Below, one piece after another: positions 19,401-27,663 of a stretch of 64,000 bases of DNA (positions are counted from its first letter, which is position 1; each line of letters opens with the position of its first letter). The DNA is from Marinihelvus fidelis (GTDB taxonomy: Bacteria; Pseudomonadota; Gammaproteobacteria; Xanthomonadales; SZUA-36). Below the pieces are notes generated by a model. It was not told the DNA's origin. It saw nothing but the letters and a program-made list of their open reading frames with translations, and made no database searches. Where the stretch lies: assembly GCF_008725655.1 (NCBI RefSeq), contig NZ_VYXP01000009.1:1-64000 (forward strand), in the 5' to 3' direction. The position numbers were made by a program, and so were the translations under genes.

Positions 19401-19467
19401 TTACTTCTCCGATGCGCACAGCGACTACGGACGCTCGTACTACATCGACTTCCGGGTCGATTTCTAA
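16429..19467 (+). CDS. TonB-dependent outer-membrane receptor
   Basis: A 1012-residue TonB-dependent transporter. The signal peptide ends near ALAQ; a TonB-box-like segment (LEEVVVTGTQ) precedes the plug domain (SVSVISSDDIEALGI to VLMNGRRVV and GASAIYGADAVAGVVN). The barrel ends in a terminal aromatic, FRVDF, as the BAM complex requires. There is no N-terminal signalling (STN) domain between the signal peptide and the TonB box, although sigma and anti-sigma genes precede it. The start at 16429 has GGAG six bases upstream. Neighbouring peptidases suggest a peptide or acyl-amino-acid ligand rather than iron. Confidence 0.93.
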   Translation: MHSQHNTKGSSRVQGTLSRTPRFSLALACSLALLPLSGPALAQDTNDDEDVDRVLEEVVVTGTQIRGASINEALSVSVISSDDIEALGISSGDELLDVIPEQGQNFFNEAENIAGGVNAARGDIGAFNLRNIGTGNTLVLMNGRRVVNAASYQTEEVGGSFVPVATANSAAIPVFGLDRLEVLRDGASAIYGADAVAGVVNTVMRDDYEGLTVSGRWQTYDNIPRDDYTATVEWGGSFNSGRTYAGLFATFYHRDRVNSQDDEKWADSDYRRLIPEGSPWEGDTAFRNDSANSLWGQFDIVGDRYNLNDLDITDSAGEFETYPIGDPRCEGGFQINEFTCGHADGQGTYRYNLNENRDVASELDRINLYTYLNHEFDNGIESYTELGWYQAKSNLYRHPAASFTAVKLRVGPENYYNPFGPCGSPNRLPDSIIGTEVPCEGLQLEIDNYRFAELPRIVDVENETYRLLQGFRGSFGNNWDWDSAVLYSKASRDDVTHNRVSNQLMQDALEDPTEAAYNPFVGGMGSNIERALVDVYRNSESDLALADFKLTNPSIFNTWAGGVGFLAGAEYRRESFKDDRDPRLDGTIQFTDWQNDTYPFISDIVNSSPTPDNEGDRNVASLFTEFIVPLHETLDVQLALRYENFSDVGSTTVPKVAFGWTPTEWLMFRGSWSEAFRAPNLITINETLVVRNNTNTDWACEYAAEYGGDPDQDILDCSYNMQRRAQGSQELEPEKSDNSSLGIVLTPTENLTLTVDFWKIKKEDTIGLFGEENHTMLDLLYRLQAGTGSCASVGNPALGRIDPDDDQIAIYTAAGICPAGDVEFVDDNYQNLDVRKVEGYDFGVYYDLDTNYGDWSFRWQGSIYTRYDQEPGGAAQVLLDAQEDGTLPSNYPVTGFSDLLRMDGNQEKKMNARARWRLDEWGATVAWYYLDDFYQSSLTLEDGSQWVIPSYDYFNLSADYTFDAFDITTRIRLAVNNVTDERAPLADRYFGYFSDAHSDYGRSYYIDFRVDF

Positions 19468-19469
19468 GC

Positions 19470-20972
19470 ATGGTGAATAACCAACTGCCCGGGCCGGGGA
19501 GCGATTGCTCCCCGGCAGAAGTCCGTGCGCGCTACCAGTCGGTCGGGCTCTGGCTGGGTCCGCTGGTTGCCGGGCTCATGCTGTTGCTGGGCCCGCCGGG
19601 CGCACTGGAACCGGCGGCCTGGAAGACCGCCGCCCTGGGCGCCTGGATGGCGGTGTGGTGGGCCACCGAGGCCGCGCCCGTCGGGGTGACCGCGTTCATT
19701 CCGCTGATCTTTTTCGCGCCGTTGGGGATCACCTCGCTGAACGAGGCGGCGGCGCCCTACGCCAACCCGATCCTCTATCTCTACATGGGCGGGTTCCTGA
19801 TTGCGCTGGCGATGCAGAACTGGAACCTGCACAAGCGCATCGCGCTGGCCCTGCTGTCGGTCTCCGGCACCAACGGCCGCTCGCTGATCGGCGGCTTCAT
19901 GCTGACCGCGGCGCTGCTGTCGATGTGGATGACCAATACCTCGACGACGATGATGCTGTTGCCCATCGTCATCTCGGTGATCGGCGTCATCGCCGAGACC
20001 GTGCCTGACCTGGACGAGCGCGAACGTAAGCACTTCGAAATCGGCCTGTTGCTGGGTACGGCGTTTGGCGCCACCATCGGCGGCGCCGCCACGCTGGTCG
20101 GCACACCGCCGAACGCGTTCCTGGCCGGTTTCCTGGCCGAAAACTATGGCGTCGAGATCACCTTCGCGCGATGGATGCTGGTGGGCCTGCCGGTGTCGGC
20201 GGTGATGCTGCCGGTGTCGTGGATCATCCTGACCCGGATCGTTTACCCGGTGTCGTTCCGGACTTCGGCCGAGACTCGCGCCCTGCTGGCCGAGCTGCGC
20301 GAGTCACTCGGCCGGCCCAGCGCAGCCGAACGGCGCATCGCCGTGGTCTTCGCCCTGGTGGTGGCGGGCTGGATGTTCCGGCCGCTGATCAACCACTGGC
20401 TGCCGTTCCAGCTGAGTGACACCGCCATCGTCATGGTCGCGGCCTTCGTGCTGTTCCTGCTGCCCAGCGCGGGTGGCGGCAGCCGTCGCATCCTCGACTG
20501 GGGCATGACCCGCGACCTGCCGTGGGGCATCCTGGTGCTGTTTGGCGGCGGCCTGAGCCTGGCGGCGCAGGTCTCCGACACGGGGCTGGCGGAATGGATC
20601 GGCTCGGGGCTGGTGCCGCTGGGCACCCTGGGTATCGGTGCCGTGGTCGTCGGCGTGGTTATCCTGGTGATTTTCCTGACCGAGCTGACCAGCAACCTGG
20701 CCACTACGGCGACACTGCTGCCGGTGCTGGCGGCGCTGGCGCTGGAACTGGGCGTCAGCCCGGTGATGCTGACCGTGCCCGTCGCGCTGGCGGCAAGTTA
20801 CGCGTTCATGCTGCCCGTGGCCACGCCGCCCAACGCCATCGTCTACGGGGCCGGCCGAATGACCGTGCCGCAGATGGCCAAGGCGGGCATCCTGCTGAAC
20901 CTGTTCGGTATCATCCTGCTGTCGGCGGTGGCATTGCTGTACGCACCGCTGATCCTGGTGGGCATTGAATGA
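19470..20972 (+). CDS. DASS/SLC13 family sodium:anion symporter
   Basis: A 500-residue inner-membrane carrier with about 12 hydrophobic segments. The two pseudo-symmetric substrate/sodium motifs of the family are present as TNTSTTMMLLP and TSNLATTATLLP, and VGTPPNAF / VATPPNAIVYG are the matching loops. Family members import dicarboxylates, citrate or sulfate with sodium. It starts two bases after the receptor stop. It may import the carboxylate products released by the adjacent hydrolases. Confidence 0.9.
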   Translation: MVNNQLPGPGSDCSPAEVRARYQSVGLWLGPLVAGLMLLLGPPGALEPAAWKTAALGAWMAVWWATEAAPVGVTAFIPLIFFAPLGITSLNEAAAPYANPILYLYMGGFLIALAMQNWNLHKRIALALLSVSGTNGRSLIGGFMLTAALLSMWMTNTSTTMMLLPIVISVIGVIAETVPDLDERERKHFEIGLLLGTAFGATIGGAATLVGTPPNAFLAGFLAENYGVEITFARWMLVGLPVSAVMLPVSWIILTRIVYPVSFRTSAETRALLAELRESLGRPSAAERRIAVVFALVVAGWMFRPLINHWLPFQLSDTAIVMVAAFVLFLLPSAGGGSRRILDWGMTRDLPWGILVLFGGGLSLAAQVSDTGLAEWIGSGLVPLGTLGIGAVVVGVVILVIFLTELTSNLATTATLLPVLAALALELGVSPVMLTVPVALAASYAFMLPVATPPNAIVYGAGRMTVPQMAKAGILLNLFGIILLSAVALLYAPLILVGIE

Positions 20973-20975
20973 GGC

Positions 20976-23324
20976 ATGCTGATGGTTGATGAATTGAGGC
21001 GGGCGCTGGGCCGGATGATCCTGGCGTCCGCAATCGCGCTGGTGACGGTGCTTCCGCCGATGGCGCTGGGCGGTGACGTGTTGGTTCTGGACACGGTGAT
21101 CCGCGGTGGTACGGTCTTCGATGGCAGCGGCGCCAGCGGTACACGGCAGGATGTCGGCATCGTCGGTGACCGGATCGTGGCGATCGGTGACCTCTCCAGC
21201 CGCCATGCCGGCCGGGTTATAGATGCCACTGGTCTGGCCGTGGTGCCGGGCTTTGTCGACATTCACAGTCACGCGGTGCGCAGCAGCGCCGCCGACAGCG
21301 GCCTGTTTCGCTTTCCCGATGCCGAGAGCTACATCCGCCAGGGCGTCACCACGGCAATTGGCGGGCCGGATGGGGGCTCCTGGCTGCCGGTCAGCGGGCT
21401 GATCGAGCGCCTGGAGGTCACCCCGGTGGCCATCAACTTCGGCACCTTTGTCGGCCATAACACGGTGCGCGCGGAGGTCATGGGCCGCGTCGACCGTGCC
21501 CCCAGCGGCACGGAGCTGGCGGCCATGCGCGGCCTGGTCGCGGCGGCCATGGAGGATGGCGCGTTCGGTCTGTCCAGCGGATTGCAGTACATCCCCGGTG
21601 CCTATTCCGATACCGACGAGGTGATCGCGCTGGCCGCCGTGGCGGCGCGCTACGGCGGCATTTACATCACCCATATGCGCCATGAGGGCAGGCAGCTGCT
21701 CGACAGCGTCAACGAGACCATCCGTATCGGCCGCGAAGCCGGCTTGCCGGCGCAGGTCACCCATCACAAGGCCATGGGCGTGAGCATGTGGGGCAAGAGC
21801 GTCGATTCACTGGCGCTGGTCGATGCGGCCCTGGCGGAAGGCCTGGACATCGGCAGCGATGTCTACCCTTACACCGCCAGCAGCACCGGCATCCGGGTGA
21901 TGTTCCCCTCCTGGGCGCTGGAAGGTGACCGCGCCACTCGCGAGGCTCGTTTTCGCGATCCTGACACCCGCCAGGCGGTGCTCGACGGCCTGGTCGACAA
22001 CCTGGCGAACGATCGCGCCGGCGACGACCTGGGCCGGGTCGTCATCGCCAACTGTTCCTGGGCGCCCGAGAACAATGGCAAATCGCTGGGCGAACTGCTC
22101 GACGAACGTGATATCCCGCGCTCGCTGGAAGCGGCGGCGGAGCTGGTGCTCGAACTGGAGCTGGGCGGCACCTGCTCGGCCATCTACCACACCATGGACG
22201 AAGCGGACGTGATCCGCTTCATGCAGCACCCCACCACGATGATTGCCTCGGACGGCGGTGTCGTCATGCCGGGGCCGGATGTGCCGCATCCACGCAACTA
22301 TGGCGCTTTCGCGCGCGTGCTGGCGCGTTATGTGCGCGACTTGGACGCGCTTTCGTTATCCGATGCCATCCACAAGATGTCGGCCCTGCCGGCGGATCGC
22401 CTGGGCCTGCTCGACCGGGGCAGAATCGCTCCGGGCGCCTTCGCCGATATTGCCGTGCTGGACCCGGAGACCGTTACCGACCGGGCCACGTTCGATGAAC
22501 CGCACCAGTTCGCTGTCGGCGTCAGGCACGTCCTGGTCAACGGTGAGCCGGCGATGCTTGACGGCGAGCTGACCGGGAACCGCCCGGGACGGCCGTTGCG
22601 TCATGGGCAAACCACGCTGGCGGCAGCTTCCGAACCGGAGAACGGGCCGGTTGCCACGCGACCGCTGCGCGTGCTGTTTGCCGGCAACAGCTTTTCGTTC
22701 TACAACAACGGCATCCATACCCATTTCCGTAACCTGCTGCGGTCGGCCGATGAGACGTGGGTCGCGTCATCAAGCGTGAAGATGAGCACGATCTCCGGCG
22801 GCACGCTGGCGCAGCAGGGTCCGGCGCTGGACCTGCTGCTCGAACAATATGACTGGGACGTGGTGGTTCTCCAGGGGCACAGCCGTGAGCCTGTCGACCC
22901 GGAGCGGTCGGCGGTGTTCTCCAGCGCAGCGGTTGAGCTCTCGGCACGCGTTCGTGCGGCAGGTGCGCGCCCGGTGCTGTTCATGACCTGGGGCTACCGC
23001 GACCAGCCGGACATGATTGAACCGCTGTCGCGGGCCTACCTGGCCGCTGCCGAGTCGGCCGGTGCAGACGTGGCCCCGGTGGGCTGGGCCCTGGATGCCG
23101 CCCGCAAGGCGCTGCCGGGCACGGACTTTTTCGCCGCCGATGGCCGACACCCTTCGCTGGCGGCAACCTACCTGGCGGCCAACGTGTTTTATGCCCGGCT
23201 GGTGGGTTCCTCGCCCGAGCCGCTGGGTTACGATGCCGGCCTGGACCCCGAGACGGCCCGCGCGCTGCGACAACTGGCCTGGCAGGCGGCCTCGGCAAAC
23301 CATGAACCCTTTGGAGAACACTGA
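20976..23324 (+). CDS. N-acyl-D-amino-acid deacylase fused to SGNH-like hydrolase
   Basis: A 782-residue two-domain exported enzyme. Residues about 35-545 are an amidohydrolase of the D-aminoacylase family: metal motif DIHSH (His97, His99), YITHMRHEG, VTHHKAMG and a late Asp in IASDGG. Residues about 560-760 form a separate SGNH-like domain with GNS at 570-572 (Ser572), VVLQGHS and the C-terminal pair in DGRHPS (Asp722, His725). The fusion suggests joint deacylation or de-esterification of one substrate. A hydrophobic N-terminus serves for export. It starts four bases after the DASS carrier; ATG 20982 is an alternative start. Confidence 0.88.
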   Translation: MLMVDELRRALGRMILASAIALVTVLPPMALGGDVLVLDTVIRGGTVFDGSGASGTRQDVGIVGDRIVAIGDLSSRHAGRVIDATGLAVVPGFVDIHSHAVRSSAADSGLFRFPDAESYIRQGVTTAIGGPDGGSWLPVSGLIERLEVTPVAINFGTFVGHNTVRAEVMGRVDRAPSGTELAAMRGLVAAAMEDGAFGLSSGLQYIPGAYSDTDEVIALAAVAARYGGIYITHMRHEGRQLLDSVNETIRIGREAGLPAQVTHHKAMGVSMWGKSVDSLALVDAALAEGLDIGSDVYPYTASSTGIRVMFPSWALEGDRATREARFRDPDTRQAVLDGLVDNLANDRAGDDLGRVVIANCSWAPENNGKSLGELLDERDIPRSLEAAAELVLELELGGTCSAIYHTMDEADVIRFMQHPTTMIASDGGVVMPGPDVPHPRNYGAFARVLARYVRDLDALSLSDAIHKMSALPADRLGLLDRGRIAPGAFADIAVLDPETVTDRATFDEPHQFAVGVRHVLVNGEPAMLDGELTGNRPGRPLRHGQTTLAAASEPENGPVATRPLRVLFAGNSFSFYNNGIHTHFRNLLRSADETWVASSSVKMSTISGGTLAQQGPALDLLLEQYDWDVVVLQGHSREPVDPERSAVFSSAAVELSARVRAAGARPVLFMTWGYRDQPDMIEPLSRAYLAAAESAGADVAPVGWALDAARKALPGTDFFAADGRHPSLAATYLAANVFYARLVGSSPEPLGYDAGLDPETARALRQLAWQAASANHEPFGEH

Positions 23325-23326
23325 AC

Positions 23327-24619
23327 ATGAATCGTGCCCTGATCATCGGAATGGCCGCCGCGAGCATTCTGTCCGCCTGCACGACCACGACTTCAAGCAC
23401 GACACCGGGCACGACCGCACCGGTTGCTACCGACAGCGGGTGGCCGGAACGCACAGTGGCGGAAATGGGCTCGGCCGCCGCGGCCGCCGAGATTCGTGCG
23501 CGCGGCCCCTGGGAACCGCCGTCTGACCGCCACTGCGAGTCGGGCGGCATCCTGCTGGACGGGCATTTTTCCGCCGGGCAACTGGGCGATTGCACCCCGG
23601 GCGAAGACGGTGCGTTCACGCTGACGCTCTACCCGGAGAATGCGCCCCCCATCAACCCATCACCGTGGTTTGCCGTGCGCGTCAGCGGCTCCGAGGGCGA
23701 CACGCTGTCATTGACCATCGACGTCGACCGCTTCAAGGCGCGCTACTGGCCCAAGTACAGCGTCGACGGCGAGCACTGGGCACCGTTGCCGGATACCCAG
23801 GCGCGGTTTGTCGACGATGGCGCGGTCATGCAGATCGACATGACACTCACCCAATCCGTGGCCTGGATTGCCGGCGGCGAGTTACTCACCGACAGCTGGT
23901 ACCAGGCCTGGCTGCGGGACCTGGGCGACAGCGGCGAAGTCGATGTGTCGCTGCTGGGTGAGTCGGCGCAGGGCCGGCCGTTGTGGCTGGCCGCGACGGC
24001 GCCGAAGCCTGAAATGGTGATGTTCATCGGCCGCCAGCACCCGCCGGAAGTCACCGGCGCGCTGACCATGCATCCGTTTGTCGAAACAGTGTTCGCCGAT
24101 ACCGACCTGGCGCGGGCGTTCCGGGATCGCTTCCAGGTGGTCATGGTGCCGCTGGTGAACCCCGATGGTGTTGCGCTGGGCCACTGGCGTCACAACACCG
24201 GCGGTGTGGACCTGAACCGCGACTGGGGTCCGTTCACGCAACCGGAAACGCGGGCCGTTCGCGACTGGCTGGCCGCCAACATCAGCGATGACCACCGGAT
24301 CCGCCTGCTGCTGGATTTCCACAGCACCAAGCGCAACCTGTTCTACACGCACCTGGACACCGATGTGACCGACCCGCCCAATGTCGCGCGCGACTGGCTG
24401 GCGGCGGGAGCGGCGCGGCTGCCCGACTACGCGTTCACGCGCGAGGCGTCGGCGCCGGGTGAGCAGGCGAATTCCAAGAACTGGTTTTTCTCCACCTACG
24501 GCATCCCGTCGGTCACCTACGAAACCGGCGACGAGACCGACCGCGAAGCCATTCGCCACTCGGCGACCGTGTTCGCCGAAGAAATGATGAAGGTGATGCT
24601 GGCGACGCCTGCGCCATGA
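23327..24619 (+). CDS. M14 family zinc carboxypeptidase, lipoprotein
   Basis: A 430-residue lipoprotein (lipobox ILSAC, Cys18). The N-terminal third is a beta-rich domain (to about 215), followed by an M14 carboxypeptidase domain: zinc ligands His238 and Glu241 (HPPE), His332 in LDFHST, and the general base Glu399 in TYETGDE. The segment NPDGVALGHWRHNTGGVDLNR is typical of M14. It is the last gene of the locus, two bases after the fusion enzyme, and should trim C-terminal residues from peptides in the periplasm or at the outer membrane. Confidence 0.92.
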   Translation: MNRALIIGMAAASILSACTTTTSSTTPGTTAPVATDSGWPERTVAEMGSAAAAAEIRARGPWEPPSDRHCESGGILLDGHFSAGQLGDCTPGEDGAFTLTLYPENAPPINPSPWFAVRVSGSEGDTLSLTIDVDRFKARYWPKYSVDGEHWAPLPDTQARFVDDGAVMQIDMTLTQSVAWIAGGELLTDSWYQAWLRDLGDSGEVDVSLLGESAQGRPLWLAATAPKPEMVMFIGRQHPPEVTGALTMHPFVETVFADTDLARAFRDRFQVVMVPLVNPDGVALGHWRHNTGGVDLNRDWGPFTQPETRAVRDWLAANISDDHRIRLLLDFHSTKRNLFYTHLDTDVTDPPNVARDWLAAGAARLPDYAFTREASAPGEQANSKNWFFSTYGIPSVTYETGDETDREAIRHSATVFAEEMMKVMLATPAP

Positions 24620-24623
24620 AAAA

Positions 24624-24647
24624 CCCGGCCCGCGGTTGCGGGCCGGG
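24624..24647 (-). terminator. Hairpin terminator between convergent peptidase genes
   Basis: CCCGGCCCGC (24624-24633) pairs with GCGGGCCGGG (24638-24647) across a GGTT loop. On the minus strand it is followed by five U, so it terminates the S8 protease gene; on the plus strand it has no U-run but may still end the 13562-24619 operon. Confidence 0.75.
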
Positions 24648-24666
24648 CTGCTCCCCCCTTTCCGTT

Positions 24667-27537
24667 CTAGCAGATCTCGGTGCCGCGAAGCGTCACCAGC
24701 ACCGTATCGGAGCGGTTCGGGTTTACGCCGTCCGACACGATAGCGGTTACCGTGAATGTGCTGCCGAAGCAGCTATCCACGCGCAGTTCCACATTGAGGA
24801 TCTGGTGACCGGAGCCCACGTACTGCAGTGACCCGCCGGCTTCGGCCATGAACCAGTCGACCTGCAGGATGTCGGCCGGGTCCGGGTCGGTGGCGACCGC
24901 CTGGAAGTCGACCGTGGTCACCCACTCAATGCCAACGGCCGTGCCATAGATCACCTCGCCATCGACCGGTGAGATGATCTCGATGCTGGGCGGGGCGTTA
25001 TCTCCCCCGGCCACCAGCGTGAAGCCGATGAAATCACTGTCGCTGGCGTATCCATCGTCGGCCACCACCCTCAAGGTGTGGAAACCCAGGTCGACACCGG
25101 CAAATGAGACGCTGGTGTCGTCGCCCATGGCGATGGGGGTGGGGTTGTCATCCAGGTACCAGCGGACCATGTCGTCCGGCATGCCGCCCGGGTAACCCAG
25201 GTCCATGGCCCTGGCGCGCAATCGAACGATTTCGTTGTCGGTCAGCGTCGCGCCGGCCAGCGGTGAGAGCAGTTCGACCGACGGCGGTGAGTTGCCATAG
25301 CTCACGGCCACCGTGTCGGTGACGATGTCGCCGTTGTCAAAACGGGCCACCAGCCGGTAGGTATGCGTGCCGTCGCCAGTGACCGGGATGGACGGCGCGG
25401 TCATGCCGCTGCGCGTCGCCTGTACCGGCCCGGAACTGTCACCGATATGAATGGTCCAGTCGGCGCTGACCAGGTTGGCGCCGGCGCGGTACTGGGTGGC
25501 TCTCGGGACGATGGCCTGGCCCTCGTTGTAACTTGCGCCGTCCACGGGGTACTTGATCGATACGCAGGGGCACACCTGGTCCAGCCTGGACGAGACCGAT
25601 TCCAGCGGGTCGATGATCAGCTTGACCTCGGGGTCGCGAACGCCCTCTGCATCCCGGGGGATGTCCCCGCGGTAGTGCAGGGAAGCGAGCACGTCACCGG
25701 GCCCCAGGGACGGGTTTGTGGCCCAGACCAGCGCGGCGACACCGGCGACATAGGGTGACGCGAAACTGGTGCCCTGGATGACATGCACGCCCGAAGGATT
25801 GCCAGGCCTGGGGCCGACCACCACGCGATAAGGCGCAAAGATGTCGACCGTGGGGTCACCGGGCGAGCCGATGTCGGTGTCGTCGTCGGACACCCGTCCA
25901 ATGTTGGATCCGGGCGCGCGTTGGCGTGGTGTCAGCGACGCCGCACCGCCGCACCAGCCGTTCTCATCCGGGTCGGGATCGAAGCAGGCCCGGGTCTGGA
26001 GCCCGCCCACGCAGTAGGTGCGGGACAGTTCGCAGGGCCAGTTCACCCCGGTTTCCCAGCACAGGTCGCCGATGCAGGCCTGGTTGTCGTTGTTGTCGGC
26101 ATCGTTACCGGCCGCGGCGACCAGGACCATGCCCGCGTCGTACAGGGCCAGGAAAGCAATTTCGAATGGCGCCATTGACCATTCCAGCCCCATCGGAATC
26201 CAGCCGCCGTAGGACATGTTGGCAATACGGGCGCCCGCGATCCGGCCCTGGTCGAGCGCGGACACGGTATGGAACAGGTCGTAGCCGGTAAACACGGCGA
26301 TGGTGTCGGCCACCGGGCTGCCCGTACCGACCACGCCACGGCCGTTGTCCGCTGCCGAGGCCGCCGTGTTGAGCACCGGTGTGCCGTGGTCCGGTGAAGC
26401 CGGGTCAAGTCCACTGGTGTTGAGTGCCGCGGTCGCACCAACCACGCTCAGGCTGCGGAAACCCACCGGGAAATCATCGTTGATTCCCGGGTAGAAGCCG
26501 CCGTCGAGGATGCCGATGCCTATCTTGTTGTCCAGCTTGCCGGCCTCGTCGAGCAGGGTCCACGCCTCCACCACGCCCAGGCCCAGGTCCGAGCCGGCGC
26601 GCATATGGTTCCAGTTGTATGGGTTGTTGCTCCATGCGCCGCCGGGCAGGTCGGTCCAGCCGTTGGGTCCAGTGGGTGATTCGGCCAGGTAGCCGTCCTC
26701 GTAGCCGCCGGGCCGGCCAATCCAGTTGATACCGATCATGTGGCCCGCGGCAGCCTCGGCGGCGGCGATGGTCAGCAGCGCCAGGCCCTGTTCACTGGAC
26801 ACCTGGATCACCGCACCCCGCGTGTCCGTCAGTTGCGCCTCGAAGTCAGGAAATTCCGCCGGGTCGGCGAGCGAGGTATCGACCAGGACCAGCGCGAGTT
26901 CCGGTTCGCCCGGTAACACGGCGGGCAGTTCCGCCATGATCACGCCGTTCCATCTCGAAGCGATGTCGGCCGCCATGGGGCGCTCGACCACGATTTCGGT
27001 GGAGAAGAAGTGTGCGATACGGCCCTGGGCGTCACTGAGCGCCGCCAGTGGACGTGGCGCGGGGCCATAGCTGCCCGGCAACTGATCCAGGAATGGTGAT
27101 ACGGCAGAGCCTACAAAGTAGAGGTTGGGCGCGTCGCAGGCCTCGCCGTCAACGGCCAGTGACGTGGCGGCGGCGTCTTCATGGGTCACCTGGATCAGGG
27201 CGAGCATATCCGCCCGGTCCGCGGCCAGGCGTTCAAGCTGCCGTGCGATCGCGCGCTGTACCGATGGCTTGGCCGTTGCGGCCAGGTCGGCCTCCTTGCG
27301 GTCAACCTGGCGGTCAATCAGGGCCAGTTTCAGGTACAGGCCACCGATGTAGGTGTGAAACGCGTCCAGCCGGCCACAATGGTTGCCGGTCCAGTCATCC
27401 TCGTAAAGACTGTCCCGAAGCTGGTCATAGAACTCGTCATCGCGCTCTTCGCTTGCCAGTGTGAGCCCGGCATACAGGGTTGTGCCCAGAAGCAGGGCCA
27501 GGCCCAGCAGGGCGCGCTTGATTCGTGATGCTGACAT
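24667..27537 (-). CDS. Exported subtilisin-like (S8) protease with Ig-like C-terminus
   Basis: A 956-residue secreted serine protease. The triad is Asp345 (IGILDGGFYPG), His384 (PDHGTPVL) and Ser591 (GTSFASPYVAGVAAL). About 300 residues of unassigned N-terminal sequence precede the catalytic domain, and about 300 residues of Ig/cadherin-like beta repeats follow (SPPSVELLSPLAGATL, APPSIEIISPVDGEVI). A Cys-rich insertion (CIGDLC to GWCGG) sits between His and Ser. The start at 27537 has GGAGGAG upstream and gives a clear signal peptide; upstream in-frame codons to 27606 are not needed. Confidence 0.9.
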   Translation of the reverse strand: MSASRIKRALLGLALLLGTTLYAGLTLASEERDDEFYDQLRDSLYEDDWTGNHCGRLDAFHTYIGGLYLKLALIDRQVDRKEADLAATAKPSVQRAIARQLERLAADRADMLALIQVTHEDAAATSLAVDGEACDAPNLYFVGSAVSPFLDQLPGSYGPAPRPLAALSDAQGRIAHFFSTEIVVERPMAADIASRWNGVIMAELPAVLPGEPELALVLVDTSLADPAEFPDFEAQLTDTRGAVIQVSSEQGLALLTIAAAEAAAGHMIGINWIGRPGGYEDGYLAESPTGPNGWTDLPGGAWSNNPYNWNHMRAGSDLGLGVVEAWTLLDEAGKLDNKIGIGILDGGFYPGINDDFPVGFRSLSVVGATAALNTSGLDPASPDHGTPVLNTAASAADNGRGVVGTGSPVADTIAVFTGYDLFHTVSALDQGRIAGARIANMSYGGWIPMGLEWSMAPFEIAFLALYDAGMVLVAAAGNDADNNDNQACIGDLCWETGVNWPCELSRTYCVGGLQTRACFDPDPDENGWCGGAASLTPRQRAPGSNIGRVSDDDTDIGSPGDPTVDIFAPYRVVVGPRPGNPSGVHVIQGTSFASPYVAGVAALVWATNPSLGPGDVLASLHYRGDIPRDAEGVRDPEVKLIIDPLESVSSRLDQVCPCVSIKYPVDGASYNEGQAIVPRATQYRAGANLVSADWTIHIGDSSGPVQATRSGMTAPSIPVTGDGTHTYRLVARFDNGDIVTDTVAVSYGNSPPSVELLSPLAGATLTDNEIVRLRARAMDLGYPGGMPDDMVRWYLDDNPTPIAMGDDTSVSFAGVDLGFHTLRVVADDGYASDSDFIGFTLVAGGDNAPPSIEIISPVDGEVIYGTAVGIEWVTTVDFQAVATDPDPADILQVDWFMAEAGGSLQYVGSGHQILNVELRVDSCFGSTFTVTAIVSDGVNPNRSDTVLVTLRGTEIC

Positions 27538-27604
27538 GGTGTCTCCTCCCCGAGTCATGCAGTGGTTGCAAACGGGTAATCGCCGTTCGCCACGAAAAGG
27601 GGAC

Positions 27605-27639
27605 AAAAAAAATGCCGCGACCGGGTAGCCGGTCGCGGC
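27605..27639 (-). terminator. Rho-independent terminator of the phosphoesterase gene
   Basis: An 11-bp perfect GC-rich stem (27614-27624 with 27629-27639) with a four-base loop is followed on the minus strand by A and a run of eight U. It lies 24 bases after the stop of the phosphoesterase gene. Confidence 0.85.
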
Positions 27640-27663
27640 GCAGTCAGGCTGGCCCGGCCGTGA

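Noticed and set aside
20304-21767. Antisense frame over the DASS and fusion-enzyme genes
   Set aside because: His/Gln/Arg-rich translation typical of an antisense shadow; it crosses two well-supported genes.
27538-27606. Longer N-terminus of the S8 protease
   Set aside because: GGAGGAG sits just before 27537 and the upstream residues would disrupt the signal peptide.
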